Origin: an uncultured Porphyromonadaceae bacterium | GTDB lineage: Bacteria > Bacteroidota > Bacteroidia > Bacteroidales > Muribaculaceae | Length of the DNA: 23,499 bases | NCBI GenBank assembly: GCA_947174735.1 | Contig: CAMWKC010000006.1 | Location: forward strand, 1 to 23,499 | Direction: 5' to 3' | Shown: in pieces, positions 1-6,592 of the stretch | Numbering within the stretch: position 1 is the stretch's first letter | Layout of the letters: the number at the start of each line of letters is the position of its first letter | Translations under genes and position numbers: made by a program | The notes under the pieces: model-generated | Database searches by the model: none | Seen by the model: the letters and a program-made list of their open reading frames with translations, nothing else | What the model was told of the DNA's origin: nothing

Positions 1-1
1 G

Positions 2-727
2 CCCTGCCGGCAGCTCATAGTGTGGGACCCTGTGGCCCGTGAGATAACCGGCGGTTACCGTTTTATATTAGGTGAGAACATACGTCTTGACCCGTCCGGT
101 GTGCCTCATATCGCCACATCGCACATGTTCCGCTTCTCGGACCGTTTCATAAACGATTATCTTCCGGCCACTCTTGAGTTAGGACGTTCGTTTGTCGCAC
201 CTCCTTACCAATCGAGTAAGGCAGGAGCACGTGCGCTCTATACTCTTGACAATCTTTGGGACGGCTTAGGGGCACTGACGGTTATCTATCCTCAGATACA
301 GTATCTGTTCGGTAAGGTTACAATGTATCCGAGTTATAAAATCAACTGTCGTGATTTGCTTTTAGGTTTCCTCTACAAACATTTTCCTGACCCTGACGGT
401 CTTGTACGTCCTATCATTCCTCTGGCTACCGAAGCCCTAAGCGAAGCAGTGCAGAGTCGTCTCAGCGGACAGAATTTTAAGGAAGACTACCGTATACTTA
501 ACCGTGCCATACGTGAAGAAGGCCTTAATATTCCGCCGCTTGTAAACGCTTATATGGCTCTTTCGCCGACTATGAAGGTATTTGGCACGGCAATCAATAC
601 AGAGTTCGGTGACGTTGAAGAAACCGGTATTTTCCTAAAAATATCCGAGATATTCGAAGAGAAGAAGAAACGTCATATTGGTACATTTACGGAAGACCCG
701 CGGCTGACGGGCTTTCACATAGACTGA
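2..727 (+). CDS. GNAT-type lipid N-acyltransferase (GlsB/OlsB-like, 'hemolysin' family), 5' partial
   Basis: The reading frame is open from base 2, so the N-terminus lies outside the window; the first GTG at 20 is internal (preceding residues read CRQLIVWDP). The visible 241 residues contain the family signature VWDP...GGYR and, after it, SDRFI and LELGRSFV. This is typical of the Acetyltransf_5 N-acyltransferases that join a 3-hydroxyacyl chain to the amino group of ornithine or glycine. In Bacteroides the homologue GlsB starts glycine-lipid synthesis in the membrane. The C-terminal ~90 residues form the family's extra region. It ends 26 nt before the legB-like gene with no terminator or promoter seen between, so it may be co-transcribed with the nonulosonate genes, although its chemistry is different. 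The assignment to family is strong; glycine versus ornithine as substrate is inferred from phylum only. It should not be read as LegH, the sugar N-acetyltransferase. Confidence 0.82.
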   Translation, partial: PCRQLIVWDPVAREITGGYRFILGENIRLDPSGVPHIATSHMFRFSDRFINDYLPATLELGRSFVAPPYQSSKAGARALYTLDNLWDGLGALTVIYPQIQYLFGKVTMYPSYKINCRDLLLGFLYKHFPDPDGLVRPIIPLATEALSEAVQSRLSGQNFKEDYRILNRAIREEGLNIPPLVNAYMALSPTMKVFGTAINTEFGDVEETGIFLKISEIFEEKKKRHIGTFTEDPRLTGFHID

Positions 728-753
728 ATCCTCAATCTTTAACTACCTATGCA

Positions 754-1731
754 ATGAAAAATGTAGTCGTCACCGGCGCCGACGGATTTATCGGCAGTCA
801 CCTTACCGAAGCTTTGTTAGCCGAAGGTTGTCATGTCAGAGCCCTGGCGCAGTATAATTCGCAGAATACCTGGGGTTGGCTCGAACAGGTGAGTCATCCT
901 CAGCTCGAAGTGGTGACGGGCGATGTACGTGACCCTAATTTCTGTCGTCAGCTGGTGAAAGGAGCAGATACGGTATTTCATCTTGCCGCACTTATAGCTA
1001 TACCTTATAGCTATGTAGCTCCGGACAGTTACATTGATACCAATGTCAAGGGTACGTTGAATATGTGTCAGGCTGTTCGTGATGCCGGTTGCGAACGCCT
1101 ATTGGTGACATCCACCTCGGAGGTGTACGGTACAGCTCTGAAAGTGCCTATTGACGAGACTCACCCCCGGCAACCGCAATCGCCTTATTCAGCTTCCAAG
1201 ATAGGCGCTGACGCCATAGCTATGAGTTTTCGCCATGCTTTCGGACTGCCTGTGACATTGGTACGCCCATTCAATACCTACGGTCCTCGTCAGTCAGCCC
1301 GCGCTATTATACCGACTATCATCAGCCAGATAGCCGCAGGGCATAAGGTGATAAAGGTAGGCGATTTGACTCCGACACGTGACTTCAATTATGTCACTGA
1401 CACAGCCGCCGGTTTTATAGCTTTAGCACATAGCGAAGCCGCTATAGGCGAGGAGGTGAATATAGCTACAGGTACGGAAGTAAGTATGCGCGAGACACTT
1501 GAGACCATAGCACGTGTCATGGAAGCCGATATAACTTTTGAGACTGATCCTGAACGTCTGCGTCCGCGTGACAGCGAAGTGTTCCGTCTGTGTGGTTCGA
1601 ACGAAAAAATAACACGTCTCACCGGCTGGCATCCGCAGGTGAGTCTGGAAGAAGGTCTCCGCCGCACAGCGCGGTGGCTGGCCGACGCCGACAATCTCAA
1701 ATATTATAAACCCAATATCTACAACCGATGA
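754..1731 (+). CDS. legB: LegB-like NAD-dependent nucleotide-sugar 4,6-dehydratase
   Basis: A 325-residue extended SDR enzyme that should oxidise and dehydrate a nucleotide-activated GlcNAc (UDP- or GDP-linked) to the 4-keto-6-deoxy sugar, the first step of legionaminic acid synthesis. The Rossmann motif GADGFIGSH sits at residues 8-16, the catalytic stretch TSTSEVYGT near 120 and YSASK near 147. The segments FHLAALIAIPYSYVAP, NVKGTLNM and RPFNTYGPRQSARAIIPTII match the LegB subfamily of Campylobacter as I remember it. The acidic residue after S in the SEVYG motif is the usual dehydratase acid. The stop codon overlaps the next start as ATGA, so translation is likely coupled to the ATP-grasp gene. 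Alternative: another 4,6-dehydratase or 4-epimerase of the same fold; the downstream LegI-like synthase favours LegB. The sugar nucleotide used cannot be read from sequence. Confidence 0.83.
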   Translation: MKNVVVTGADGFIGSHLTEALLAEGCHVRALAQYNSQNTWGWLEQVSHPQLEVVTGDVRDPNFCRQLVKGADTVFHLAALIAIPYSYVAPDSYIDTNVKGTLNMCQAVRDAGCERLLVTSTSEVYGTALKVPIDETHPRQPQSPYSASKIGADAIAMSFRHAFGLPVTLVRPFNTYGPRQSARAIIPTIISQIAAGHKVIKVGDLTPTRDFNYVTDTAAGFIALAHSEAAIGEEVNIATGTEVSMRETLETIARVMEADITFETDPERLRPRDSEVFRLCGSNEKITRLTGWHPQVSLEEGLRRTARWLADADNLKYYKPNIYNR

Positions 1732-2726
1732 AAAAACAGAAACTTACTGTGCTCGCCCTCGGAGGCGCACGGCGGGTGTCGGTAGCCGAGCTTATTAAGA
1801 AGAGCGGCAGCCGCATAGGTTACGAAGTTGACCTTGTGAGTTACGAGCTGAACGAGGAGGTGCCCATAGCTATCGTCGGCAAAGTAGTGGTAGGAAAACG
1901 CTGGACCGACCCTGAGGTAGTCGACGATATAGAGCGTGTGGTACGTGAATACGGAGTAGACATAATACTGCCTTTCGTAGACGGTGCCATAGAGATAGCG
2001 GCCAAATGCCGCGAACAGATAAAAGACGTGTTCGTACCGGTAAGTGACTTTGAGACCGCACGGATAATGTTCGATAAGGTAGAGGCTGCCCGTGCGTTTA
2101 AAAAAGCAGGCTGTCCGATACCGGCTACCTACTCGGTTATAACAGCCGAAATGCCGGCTATAGCCAAGCCTCGTCATGGCTCTGCCTCACGCGGTATAAA
2201 GATATTCCATAATATTGATGACCTGATGCACCTTGACAATATCGGCGACTATCTTGTACAGGAGTTCATAGAACGTTGTCATGAATATACCGTGGATAGT
2301 TACGTCAGCCAGCAGGGCGAGATACTTGTCACTGTTCCGCGCCGGCGTCTGGAGGTGATGGGCGGCGAGGTGACACGTACGGTGACATGCCGTATACCTA
2401 CACTTATGGAGATGAGCCGTCAGGTGATAGAGTCCTTTAATCTTCGCGGACCTGTGACTCTTCAGTTCCTGCACGACCTCGACCGTGACCGTTATCTGCT
2501 TATGGAAGTGAATCCGCGTCTGGGCGGCGGTGTGGTATGCTCTATCTATGCAGGTGCACCTATTACCGATTACATACTTGACGAAGCTCTCGGACGTCCC
2601 GTGAGTCCTTGCGACAACTGGGCTTCGCAGACCCTTATGGCACGTTATCTGAAAGAGACTATATTCTATGCCGACGAGGAGGAACGTATGATGCACCTTG
2701 ACAATACCTCTCCTACGGCAGACTGA
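1728..2726 (+). CDS. ATP-grasp domain ligase in nonulosonate cluster
   Basis: A 332-residue ATP-grasp protein of the carbamoyl-phosphate-synthase-like type. An N-terminal pre-ATP-grasp domain (LTVLALGGARRVS, then VDIILPFVDGAIEIA) is followed by the nucleotide-binding fold with AKPRHGSASRGI near residue 147, the hinge YLVQEFIERCHEYTVDSY, and the Mg-binding end YLLMEVNPRLGGG near 260. Enzymes of this fold activate a carboxylate as an acyl phosphate and couple it to an amine or other nucleophile. Here it sits between the dehydratase (ATGA overlap) and the synthase (10 nt gap), so it is very likely part of the sugar pathway, for example adding an amino acid or other acyl group to an amino sugar or to the nonulosonate carboxylate. 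That role is inference; no substrate can be read from the sequence. It takes the place where legC would be expected in many clusters but is not an aminotransferase (no PLP-fold motifs). Confidence 0.8.
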   Translation: MKKQKLTVLALGGARRVSVAELIKKSGSRIGYEVDLVSYELNEEVPIAIVGKVVVGKRWTDPEVVDDIERVVREYGVDIILPFVDGAIEIAAKCREQIKDVFVPVSDFETARIMFDKVEAARAFKKAGCPIPATYSVITAEMPAIAKPRHGSASRGIKIFHNIDDLMHLDNIGDYLVQEFIERCHEYTVDSYVSQQGEILVTVPRRRLEVMGGEVTRTVTCRIPTLMEMSRQVIESFNLRGPVTLQFLHDLDRDRYLLMEVNPRLGGGVVCSIYAGAPITDYILDEALGRPVSPCDNWASQTLMARYLKETIFYADEEERMMHLDNTSPTAD

Positions 2727-2736
2727 ACCACGTACC

Positions 2737-3783
2737 ATGCAGACACAACATAATTCCAAGCGTGTCATTATCATAGCCGAAGCCGGTGTCAACCATAACG
2801 GCGACATTGACATGGCACGTCGTATGGTCAGGGCAGCCCGTGAGGCCGGTGCCGATTACGTGAAGTTCCAGACAGCTGTACCCGAACTTGTCATATCGAG
2901 TATAGCGCCTAAAGCCGAATATCAGAAAGAGACTACCGGTGCCGGCGAGTCACAGCTTGACATGTGCCGGGCCATACATCTGCCACTCAGCGACTATGCC
3001 GGTCTCAAAGCTTTGTGCGAAGAGGAGGGGATAGGGTTTATGAGTACACCGTTCGATTTGGTTTCAATCAACCTGCTGGCTGAACTCGGACAGGATTATT
3101 TCAAGATACCTTCAGGCGAAATCACCAATCTTCCTTATCTGCGCCGTGTGGCTGCCGTAGGCCGTCCCGTAATACTTAGCACCGGGATGTCGACACTTAA
3201 CGAAATAGAAGATGCCATCCGGATACTTACCGGTACACACGACCGTTACCCTTCGCAGTCACGGCTGACACGTGACGATATATGGGTGCTTCACTGCAAC
3301 ACGCAATATCCCACACCCATGAGCGATGTCAATCTGCGTGCCATGCTTACTATAAGTGAGCGTCTCGGAGTACGTACAGGTTACAGTGACCATACTGTCG
3401 GTATCGAAGTACCTGTGGCCGCTGTCGCTCTCGGTGCCGGTATGATTGAAAAGCACTTCACACTTGACCGTAATCTTCCCGGTCCTGACCATAAGGCCAG
3501 TCTTGAACCTCACGAACTTGCAGCAATGGTGCGTTCCATACGCAATATAGAGCAGGCTCTCGGCAGTACCGAAAAACAGGTAAGCGCCAGCGAAGCACCT
3601 AATATCGAAGTAGCACGCAAGAGTATTGTGGCAGCCCGTCCGATACGTAAAGGAGAGATACTTACCGAAGAAAATATAACTGTGAAACGTCCCGGCTCAG
3701 GTATCAGTCCTATGCGCTGGGATGAAGTAATAGGTACGGTTGCTGTACGTGATTTCGGATATGACGAACTCATCACCCTCTGA
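2737..3783 (+). CDS. legI: Nonulosonic acid synthase, LegI/NeuB type
   Basis: 348 residues; condenses phosphoenolpyruvate with a 6-carbon N-acetylated amino sugar to a 9-carbon nonulosonic acid in the cytoplasm. The N-terminal TIM barrel begins IIIAEAGVNHNGD, continues with KFQTA, KIPSGEITNLPYL, LSTGM, LHCNTQYPTP, GYSDHT and EKHFTLD, and ends GPDHKASLEP. The last motif is typical of legionaminate synthases, whereas Neu5Ac synthases usually have other residues there. The C-terminal SAF/antifreeze-like domain (RKSIVAARPIRKGE ... RPGSGISPM) is complete. I chose ATG 2737, 10 nt after the ATP-grasp stop, because the homologous part begins there; an in-frame ATG at 2698 would only add 13 unconserved residues and overlap the previous gene. 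The neighbours LegB, LegG-like and LegF-like support a legionaminate-like product. Confidence 0.9.
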   Translation: MQTQHNSKRVIIIAEAGVNHNGDIDMARRMVRAAREAGADYVKFQTAVPELVISSIAPKAEYQKETTGAGESQLDMCRAIHLPLSDYAGLKALCEEEGIGFMSTPFDLVSINLLAELGQDYFKIPSGEITNLPYLRRVAAVGRPVILSTGMSTLNEIEDAIRILTGTHDRYPSQSRLTRDDIWVLHCNTQYPTPMSDVNLRAMLTISERLGVRTGYSDHTVGIEVPVAAVALGAGMIEKHFTLDRNLPGPDHKASLEPHELAAMVRSIRNIEQALGSTEKQVSASEAPNIEVARKSIVAARPIRKGEILTEENITVKRPGSGISPMRWDEVIGTVAVRDFGYDELITL

Positions 3784-3793
3784 ACAGAAAGGT

Positions 3794-4942
3794 ATGATAG
3801 CTATAGCTACCGGCACACGGGCGGACTGGGGGCTACTGAGTCCTTTGGCTACCGAACTGTGCCGGCGCGGTCACAAAGTAGGTGTGATGGCTACGAATAT
3901 GCACCTGCGCGCTGACTGCGGTCATACGGTTGACGAGATAGTACGTGACGGCTTCGCTCCGGTGGCCGAAATACCGGTTGAAGGTATTCCGGTACAGATA
4001 GCGGCTGCTGCCACAGTCGGATTTGCCACAGCTTTCGACAGCTTGCATCCACGTGCCGTAGTGATTCTCGGCGATCGCTTCGAGATGTTGGGAGTGGCTA
4101 CGGCAGCTCTGTTGTGCGGTGTGCCGATAATACATATAGCCGGCGGCACTGTGTCGGAAGGTGCTTTTGACGATTCCATACGTCATTCTATAAGTAAAAT
4201 GGCAACTCTGCATCTTACTGAGACAGAGCGATGTCGCAATCGGCTGATAGCTATGGGCGAACAGCCTGCGCAGGTTATAACCACAGGTGCGATAGGGGTG
4301 GAGAACGTTCTAAAGACTCCGCTTATGACACGTCTGGAATTAGAGACCTCACTTGACTGGCATATCACCGGCCGTCTGATAGTAGCTACTCTCCACGCCG
4401 CGACTCTAAGTCTTGTATCGCCACATCAGCAGATGCAGGAATTTCTTACCGGTCTGGAGACTGTGATGTACCGTTACGAAGATATACAGGTTTTGCTGAC
4501 TTATCCTAACAACGATGTTGATCCTACACCTCAGATAACCTTGCTTAAAGAGTTCGTTTCGAGACATGGCGACAGAGTATGCCTTGTACCGTCGTTAGGG
4601 CGTGTGCGTTATATGTCGGCACTGCATTTGGCAAGCGCTGTGGCAGGCAATTCGTCAAGCGGGCTGGTTGAGGTTCCTTCAGTCGGAATACCGACACTTG
4701 ATGTCGGTATAAGGCAGGCTGGACGTGAACATGGCCCCTCAGTATGGCATTGCGGACCAACTGCCGTTGAAGTGGCCGAAGGGCTGGAATATGTACTGTC
4801 TGACTGTATGCAAGCTATAGCGACACGTTGTGAGAATCCGTATGCACGTGCTCACACCGCCTCACTTATGGCCGATGCTATAGAGAAGTTTGATTTCAGA
4901 CCGTATCCGGTTAAGAAGTTTTATGAAACCGAAAATCAATGA
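3794..4942 (+). CDS. legG: Hydrolysing UDP-GlcNAc-type 2-epimerase, LegG/NeuC family
   Basis: 382 residues from ATG 3794. It should hydrolyse and 2-epimerise a UDP-sugar, giving free ManNAc or the 2,4-diacetamido-6-deoxymannose substrate of LegI. It has the GT-B-like two-domain layout of the family: IAIATGTRADWGLL at the N-terminus, ILGDRFE with the catalytic-type Asp, then HIAGGT and EGAFDDSIRHSISKMA, and in the second half NSSSGLVEVPSVGIPTLDVG with the UDP-binding SSG. I chose 3794 because family members start one or two residues before the (V/I)xTGTRADxG motif; in-frame ATGs at 3740 and 3761 would overlap legI. The motif HIAGGT differs from the common HIHGGE or HIEGGE. The stop overlaps the next start as ATGA. 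Substrate (plain UDP-GlcNAc versus diacetamido sugar) is inferred from context. Confidence 0.84.
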   Translation: MIAIATGTRADWGLLSPLATELCRRGHKVGVMATNMHLRADCGHTVDEIVRDGFAPVAEIPVEGIPVQIAAAATVGFATAFDSLHPRAVVILGDRFEMLGVATAALLCGVPIIHIAGGTVSEGAFDDSIRHSISKMATLHLTETERCRNRLIAMGEQPAQVITTGAIGVENVLKTPLMTRLELETSLDWHITGRLIVATLHAATLSLVSPHQQMQEFLTGLETVMYRYEDIQVLLTYPNNDVDPTPQITLLKEFVSRHGDRVCLVPSLGRVRYMSALHLASAVAGNSSSGLVEVPSVGIPTLDVGIRQAGREHGPSVWHCGPTAVEVAEGLEYVLSDCMQAIATRCENPYARAHTASLMADAIEKFDFRPYPVKKFYETENQ

Positions 4943-5631
4943 AAACACTATATCTTATAACAGCCCGTGGAGGGAGCAAAGGTATACCGGGTAAAAACAT
5001 CAGACCCTTTTTAGGCAAACCGCTTATCTGTCATGCTATCGACAATGCCCGCGATGCAGGGGCTAACGACGCCGACATACTTGTCAGCACCGACAGTGAA
5101 GATATAAGGAAAGTAGCCGAAGATTACGGTCTGAAAGTACCCTTTATGCGTCCTGCAAATCTTGCTACCGACACTGCATCGAGTTATGATGTAATAGTAG
5201 ATTGTCTGCGCCGTCTGGCAGCCGAAGGATATAATTATGACCGGGTGGTGTTGTTACAGCCAACTTCTCCGCTGCGTACAGCCGATGATATACGCCATGC
5301 CGAAGCTCTTTGGCGTCCTGACATAGATATGGTAGTAAGCGTATGCCCGGCTAAAACAAATCCCTATTACGGTGCTTTCGAGACTGATGTCGAGGGCCTT
5401 CTCCATATCAGCAAAGGAGACGGCCGTTATACGCGCCGTCAGGACGCTCCCGAAGTGTGGGAATACAACGGCGCTGTCTATGTGATGACAGTCGCTTCAT
5501 TGCTTCGCGGACCGATGTCAGACTTTCGCCGCATAGTGCCGAGCGTGATGCCGTCCGAACGCAGCGTTGACCTCGACACCCCTCTCGATTGGGAAATAGC
5601 CGAACACATAGCGAAACACCTCCTACATTAA
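4939..5631 (+). CDS. legF: CMP-nonulosonate cytidylyltransferase, LegF/NeuA type
   Basis: 230 residues; transfers CMP from CTP to the nonulosonic acid, giving the donor for glycosyltransferases. The N-terminal nucleotide-binding motif ITARGGSKGIPGKNIR is at residues 7-22, followed by GKPLICHAID, VSTDSEDI, RPANLATD and LLQPTSPLRTADDI, all usual for CMP-sialate synthetases. The C-terminal part has EYNGAVYV and D-L-D-T-P-LDWEIAE. It is the single-domain bacterial form (about 220-230 aa), without an esterase domain. The start overlaps the legG-like stop (ATGA), and the gene ends 4 nt before a strong hairpin, so it is the last gene of the operon. Which nonulosonate is activated cannot be decided from sequence; the LegB and LegI signatures point to legionaminate. 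Confidence 0.88.
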   Translation: MKTLYLITARGGSKGIPGKNIRPFLGKPLICHAIDNARDAGANDADILVSTDSEDIRKVAEDYGLKVPFMRPANLATDTASSYDVIVDCLRRLAAEGYNYDRVVLLQPTSPLRTADDIRHAEALWRPDIDMVVSVCPAKTNPYYGAFETDVEGLLHISKGDGRYTRRQDAPEVWEYNGAVYVMTVASLLRGPMSDFRRIVPSVMPSERSVDLDTPLDWEIAEHIAKHLLH

Positions 5632-5635
5632 AATG

Positions 5636-5671
5636 CAGCGCCGTTTCGGTCTTCAGACTGAAACGGCGCTG
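5636..5671. terminator. Hairpin terminator between legF-like gene and tRNA-Pro
   Basis: An inverted repeat with 17-nt arms (CAGCGCCGTTTCGGTCT and its complement, one G-T pair) around a 2-nt centre. It begins 4 nt after the legF-like stop. The + flank (GTTACCTATTATTTTCT) is T-rich but not a clean run. On the minus strand the flank is ATTTTAATG, so it may also end the tRNA-Pro transcript. It probably works in both directions. Confidence 0.75.
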
Positions 5672-5688
5672 TTACCTATTATTTTCTG

Positions 5689-5763
5689 TCGGGGTGAAAG
5701 GATTCGAACCTTCGACCCCCTGCTCCCAAAGCAGGTGCGCTAACCGGACTGCGCTACGCCCCG
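5689..5763 (-). tRNA. tRNA-Pro (anticodon TGG)
   Basis: The minus strand folds into a complete 75-nt cloverleaf: acceptor 5' arm CGGGGCG, D stem GCGC/GCGC, anticodon stem CCTGC/GCAGG with loop TTTGGGA (anticodon TGG, G37 as usual for Pro), five-nt variable loop GGGTC, T arm GAAGG-TTCGAAT-CCTTT, acceptor 3' arm CACCCCG and discriminator A at 5689. CCA is not encoded. There is one C-A mismatch in the acceptor stem (pair 6-67). It has its own promoter directly upstream on the minus strand. Confidence 0.95.
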
Positions 5764-5773
5764 AAAGTGTTGG

Positions 5774-5805
5774 CAAAGTTAATGCTAAAAATTGAAACCA
5801 CCAAA
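5774..5805 (-). promoter_or_regulatory. Bacteroidales-type promoter of tRNA-Pro
   Basis: On the minus strand a perfect -7 box TAACTTTG (5774-5781) and an upstream TTTG (5802-5805), 24 nt apart start to start. The predicted transcript begins a few bases before the tRNA 5' end at 5763. This fits the Bacteroides sigma consensus TTTG / TAnnTTTG. Confidence 0.72.
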
Positions 5806-5951
5806 TAAAAAGTCAAACTTCTTTAATAAATTTTACGCCTGAACTGAGCATCAGCTACATAGGTAAACGCCCTTGGTAACTTTTATACACTAAATTGTCG
5901 AGATAAATCAGTATATATAACTTGATTGATAGGTGCTTAAAGAAGTGTTCT

Positions 5952-6428
5952 TTATAGCCATCTCTTCCTTCTGTACAGTTGTCTGTAACGGGTGCGGGTC
6001 TGAAAGTAGAGGAAGGCGAATGTAAAACCTGCGCCTGACAGGATACATATTATTTCCGGATAGGTTTCTATCCCGACGGCAATGGCTACAGCTATGGCTG
6101 CTAAAAAGCTTCCGCAGGCGAGAATACAGAAATATCGCGTCAGGAGCTTTTCGCGGCACAGACAGTGTATATCTTCTTGCGGTGTATCGGGATATTCGAT
6201 AGGATACTCCGATTTCATACGTTCCAGAACGGGGCGGAAACAGAAGCCTGCGAAGAAGGCAACCACGAGGCCTACCACCGTTGCCCACATATAGAACTGA
6301 CTGTTGGCACTGTCAATATCATGGATGCCGCCCACACTGTTTATCCAGTGAAAGATGGCGGCTATGGCGGCTATGACAACAACATAGCCGGAGACTGAAA
6401 GAAAAGCGTATTTAAACCAGGGTTTCAT
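5952..6428 (-). CDS. Small four-helix membrane protein, unknown function
   Basis: 158 residues with four predicted membrane helices: about residues 8-26 (LSVSGYVVVIAAIAAIF), 43-62 (MWATVVGLVVAFFAGF), 98-117 (ILACGSFLAAIAVAIAVGI) and 121-138. A charged loop of about 30 residues between helices 2 and 3 contains CLCRE. It ends in a very basic tail (YRQLYRRKRWL), expected inside. I recognise no family. The start at 6428 is chosen because the promoter -7 box lies at 6483-6490, so the longer in-frame ATG at 6485 is not transcribed; the sequence between promoter and start is a run of 9-nt repeats. The gene is divergent from the TPR protein and does not share an operon with anything in the window. 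Function cannot be inferred. Confidence 0.68.
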   Translation of the reverse strand: MKPWFKYAFLSVSGYVVVIAAIAAIFHWINSVGGIHDIDSANSQFYMWATVVGLVVAFFAGFCFRPVLERMKSEYPIEYPDTPQEDIHCLCREKLLTRYFCILACGSFLAAIAVAIAVGIETYPEIICILSGAGFTFAFLYFQTRTRYRQLYRRKRWL

Positions 6429-6473
6429 CGGAGTTATCGGAGTTATCGGAGTTATCAGAGTTATCGGAGTTAT
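6429..6473. repeat. Five-copy 9-nt tandem repeat (CGGAGTTAT)
   Basis: Five head-to-tail copies of CGGAGTTAT; the fourth has one change (CAGAGTTAT). On the minus strand the unit reads ATAACTCCG and the array ends directly at the ATG of the small membrane protein gene, so it forms nearly the whole mRNA leader. Confidence 0.95.
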
Positions 6474-6482
6474 ATCGTATGG

Positions 6483-6514
6483 CAAAGATAGTAATTTAAA
6501 ATTAAGTTCCCAAA
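6483..6514 (-). promoter_or_regulatory. Promoter of the small membrane protein gene
   Basis: Minus-strand -7 box TATCTTTG (6483-6490, perfect TAnnTTTG) and TTTG at 6511-6514, 24 nt apart start to start, the same spacing as at tRNA-Pro. Transcription would start near 6477, just before the 9-nt repeats. Confidence 0.68.
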
Positions 6515-6531
6515 TAATAGGGAAAAAGTTG

Positions 6532-6539
6532 TAAATTTG
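6532..6539 (+). promoter_or_regulatory. Probable -7 box of the TPR protein gene
   Basis: TAAATTTG fits TAnnTTTG, 53 nt before ATG 6593. No good TTTG is found at the -33 distance (only GTTC near 6506), so this promoter is weak or needs an activator. It stands divergent to the promoter at 6483-6514, about 42 bp apart. Confidence 0.45.
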
Positions 6540-6592
6540 TGAGCTGAAGTAGTTTTTAGGATAGAATATTACGTGTATCAGCAGTTAGAGCT

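Noticed and set aside
2..727. Reading the GNAT gene as LegH (sugar N-acetyltransferase)
   Set aside because: Its motifs are of the lipid N-acyltransferase (OlsB/GlsB) type, not of a left-handed beta-helix or sugar acetyltransferase.
2187..2813. 208-codon minus-strand frame across the ATP-grasp and legI starts
   Set aside because: Shadow frame opposite conserved motifs; low-complexity residue pattern and no family resemblance.
5589..5795. 68-codon plus-strand frame over the legF end and the tRNA
   Set aside because: Runs through the terminator hairpin and antisense to tRNA-Pro, so it is not coding.
5937..5956. Terminator of the small membrane protein gene (AAAGAA-GTG-TTCTTT)
   Set aside because: Short AT-rich stem overlapping the stop codon with no T run on the minus strand.
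6429..6473. CRISPR array
   Set aside because: The 9-nt units are directly adjacent, without spacers, and no cas gene is present.
6429..6485. Longer start of the small membrane protein at 6485
   Set aside because: The ATG lies in the -7 box of its own promoter and its extra residues only encode the 9-nt repeats (Ile-Thr-Pro units).
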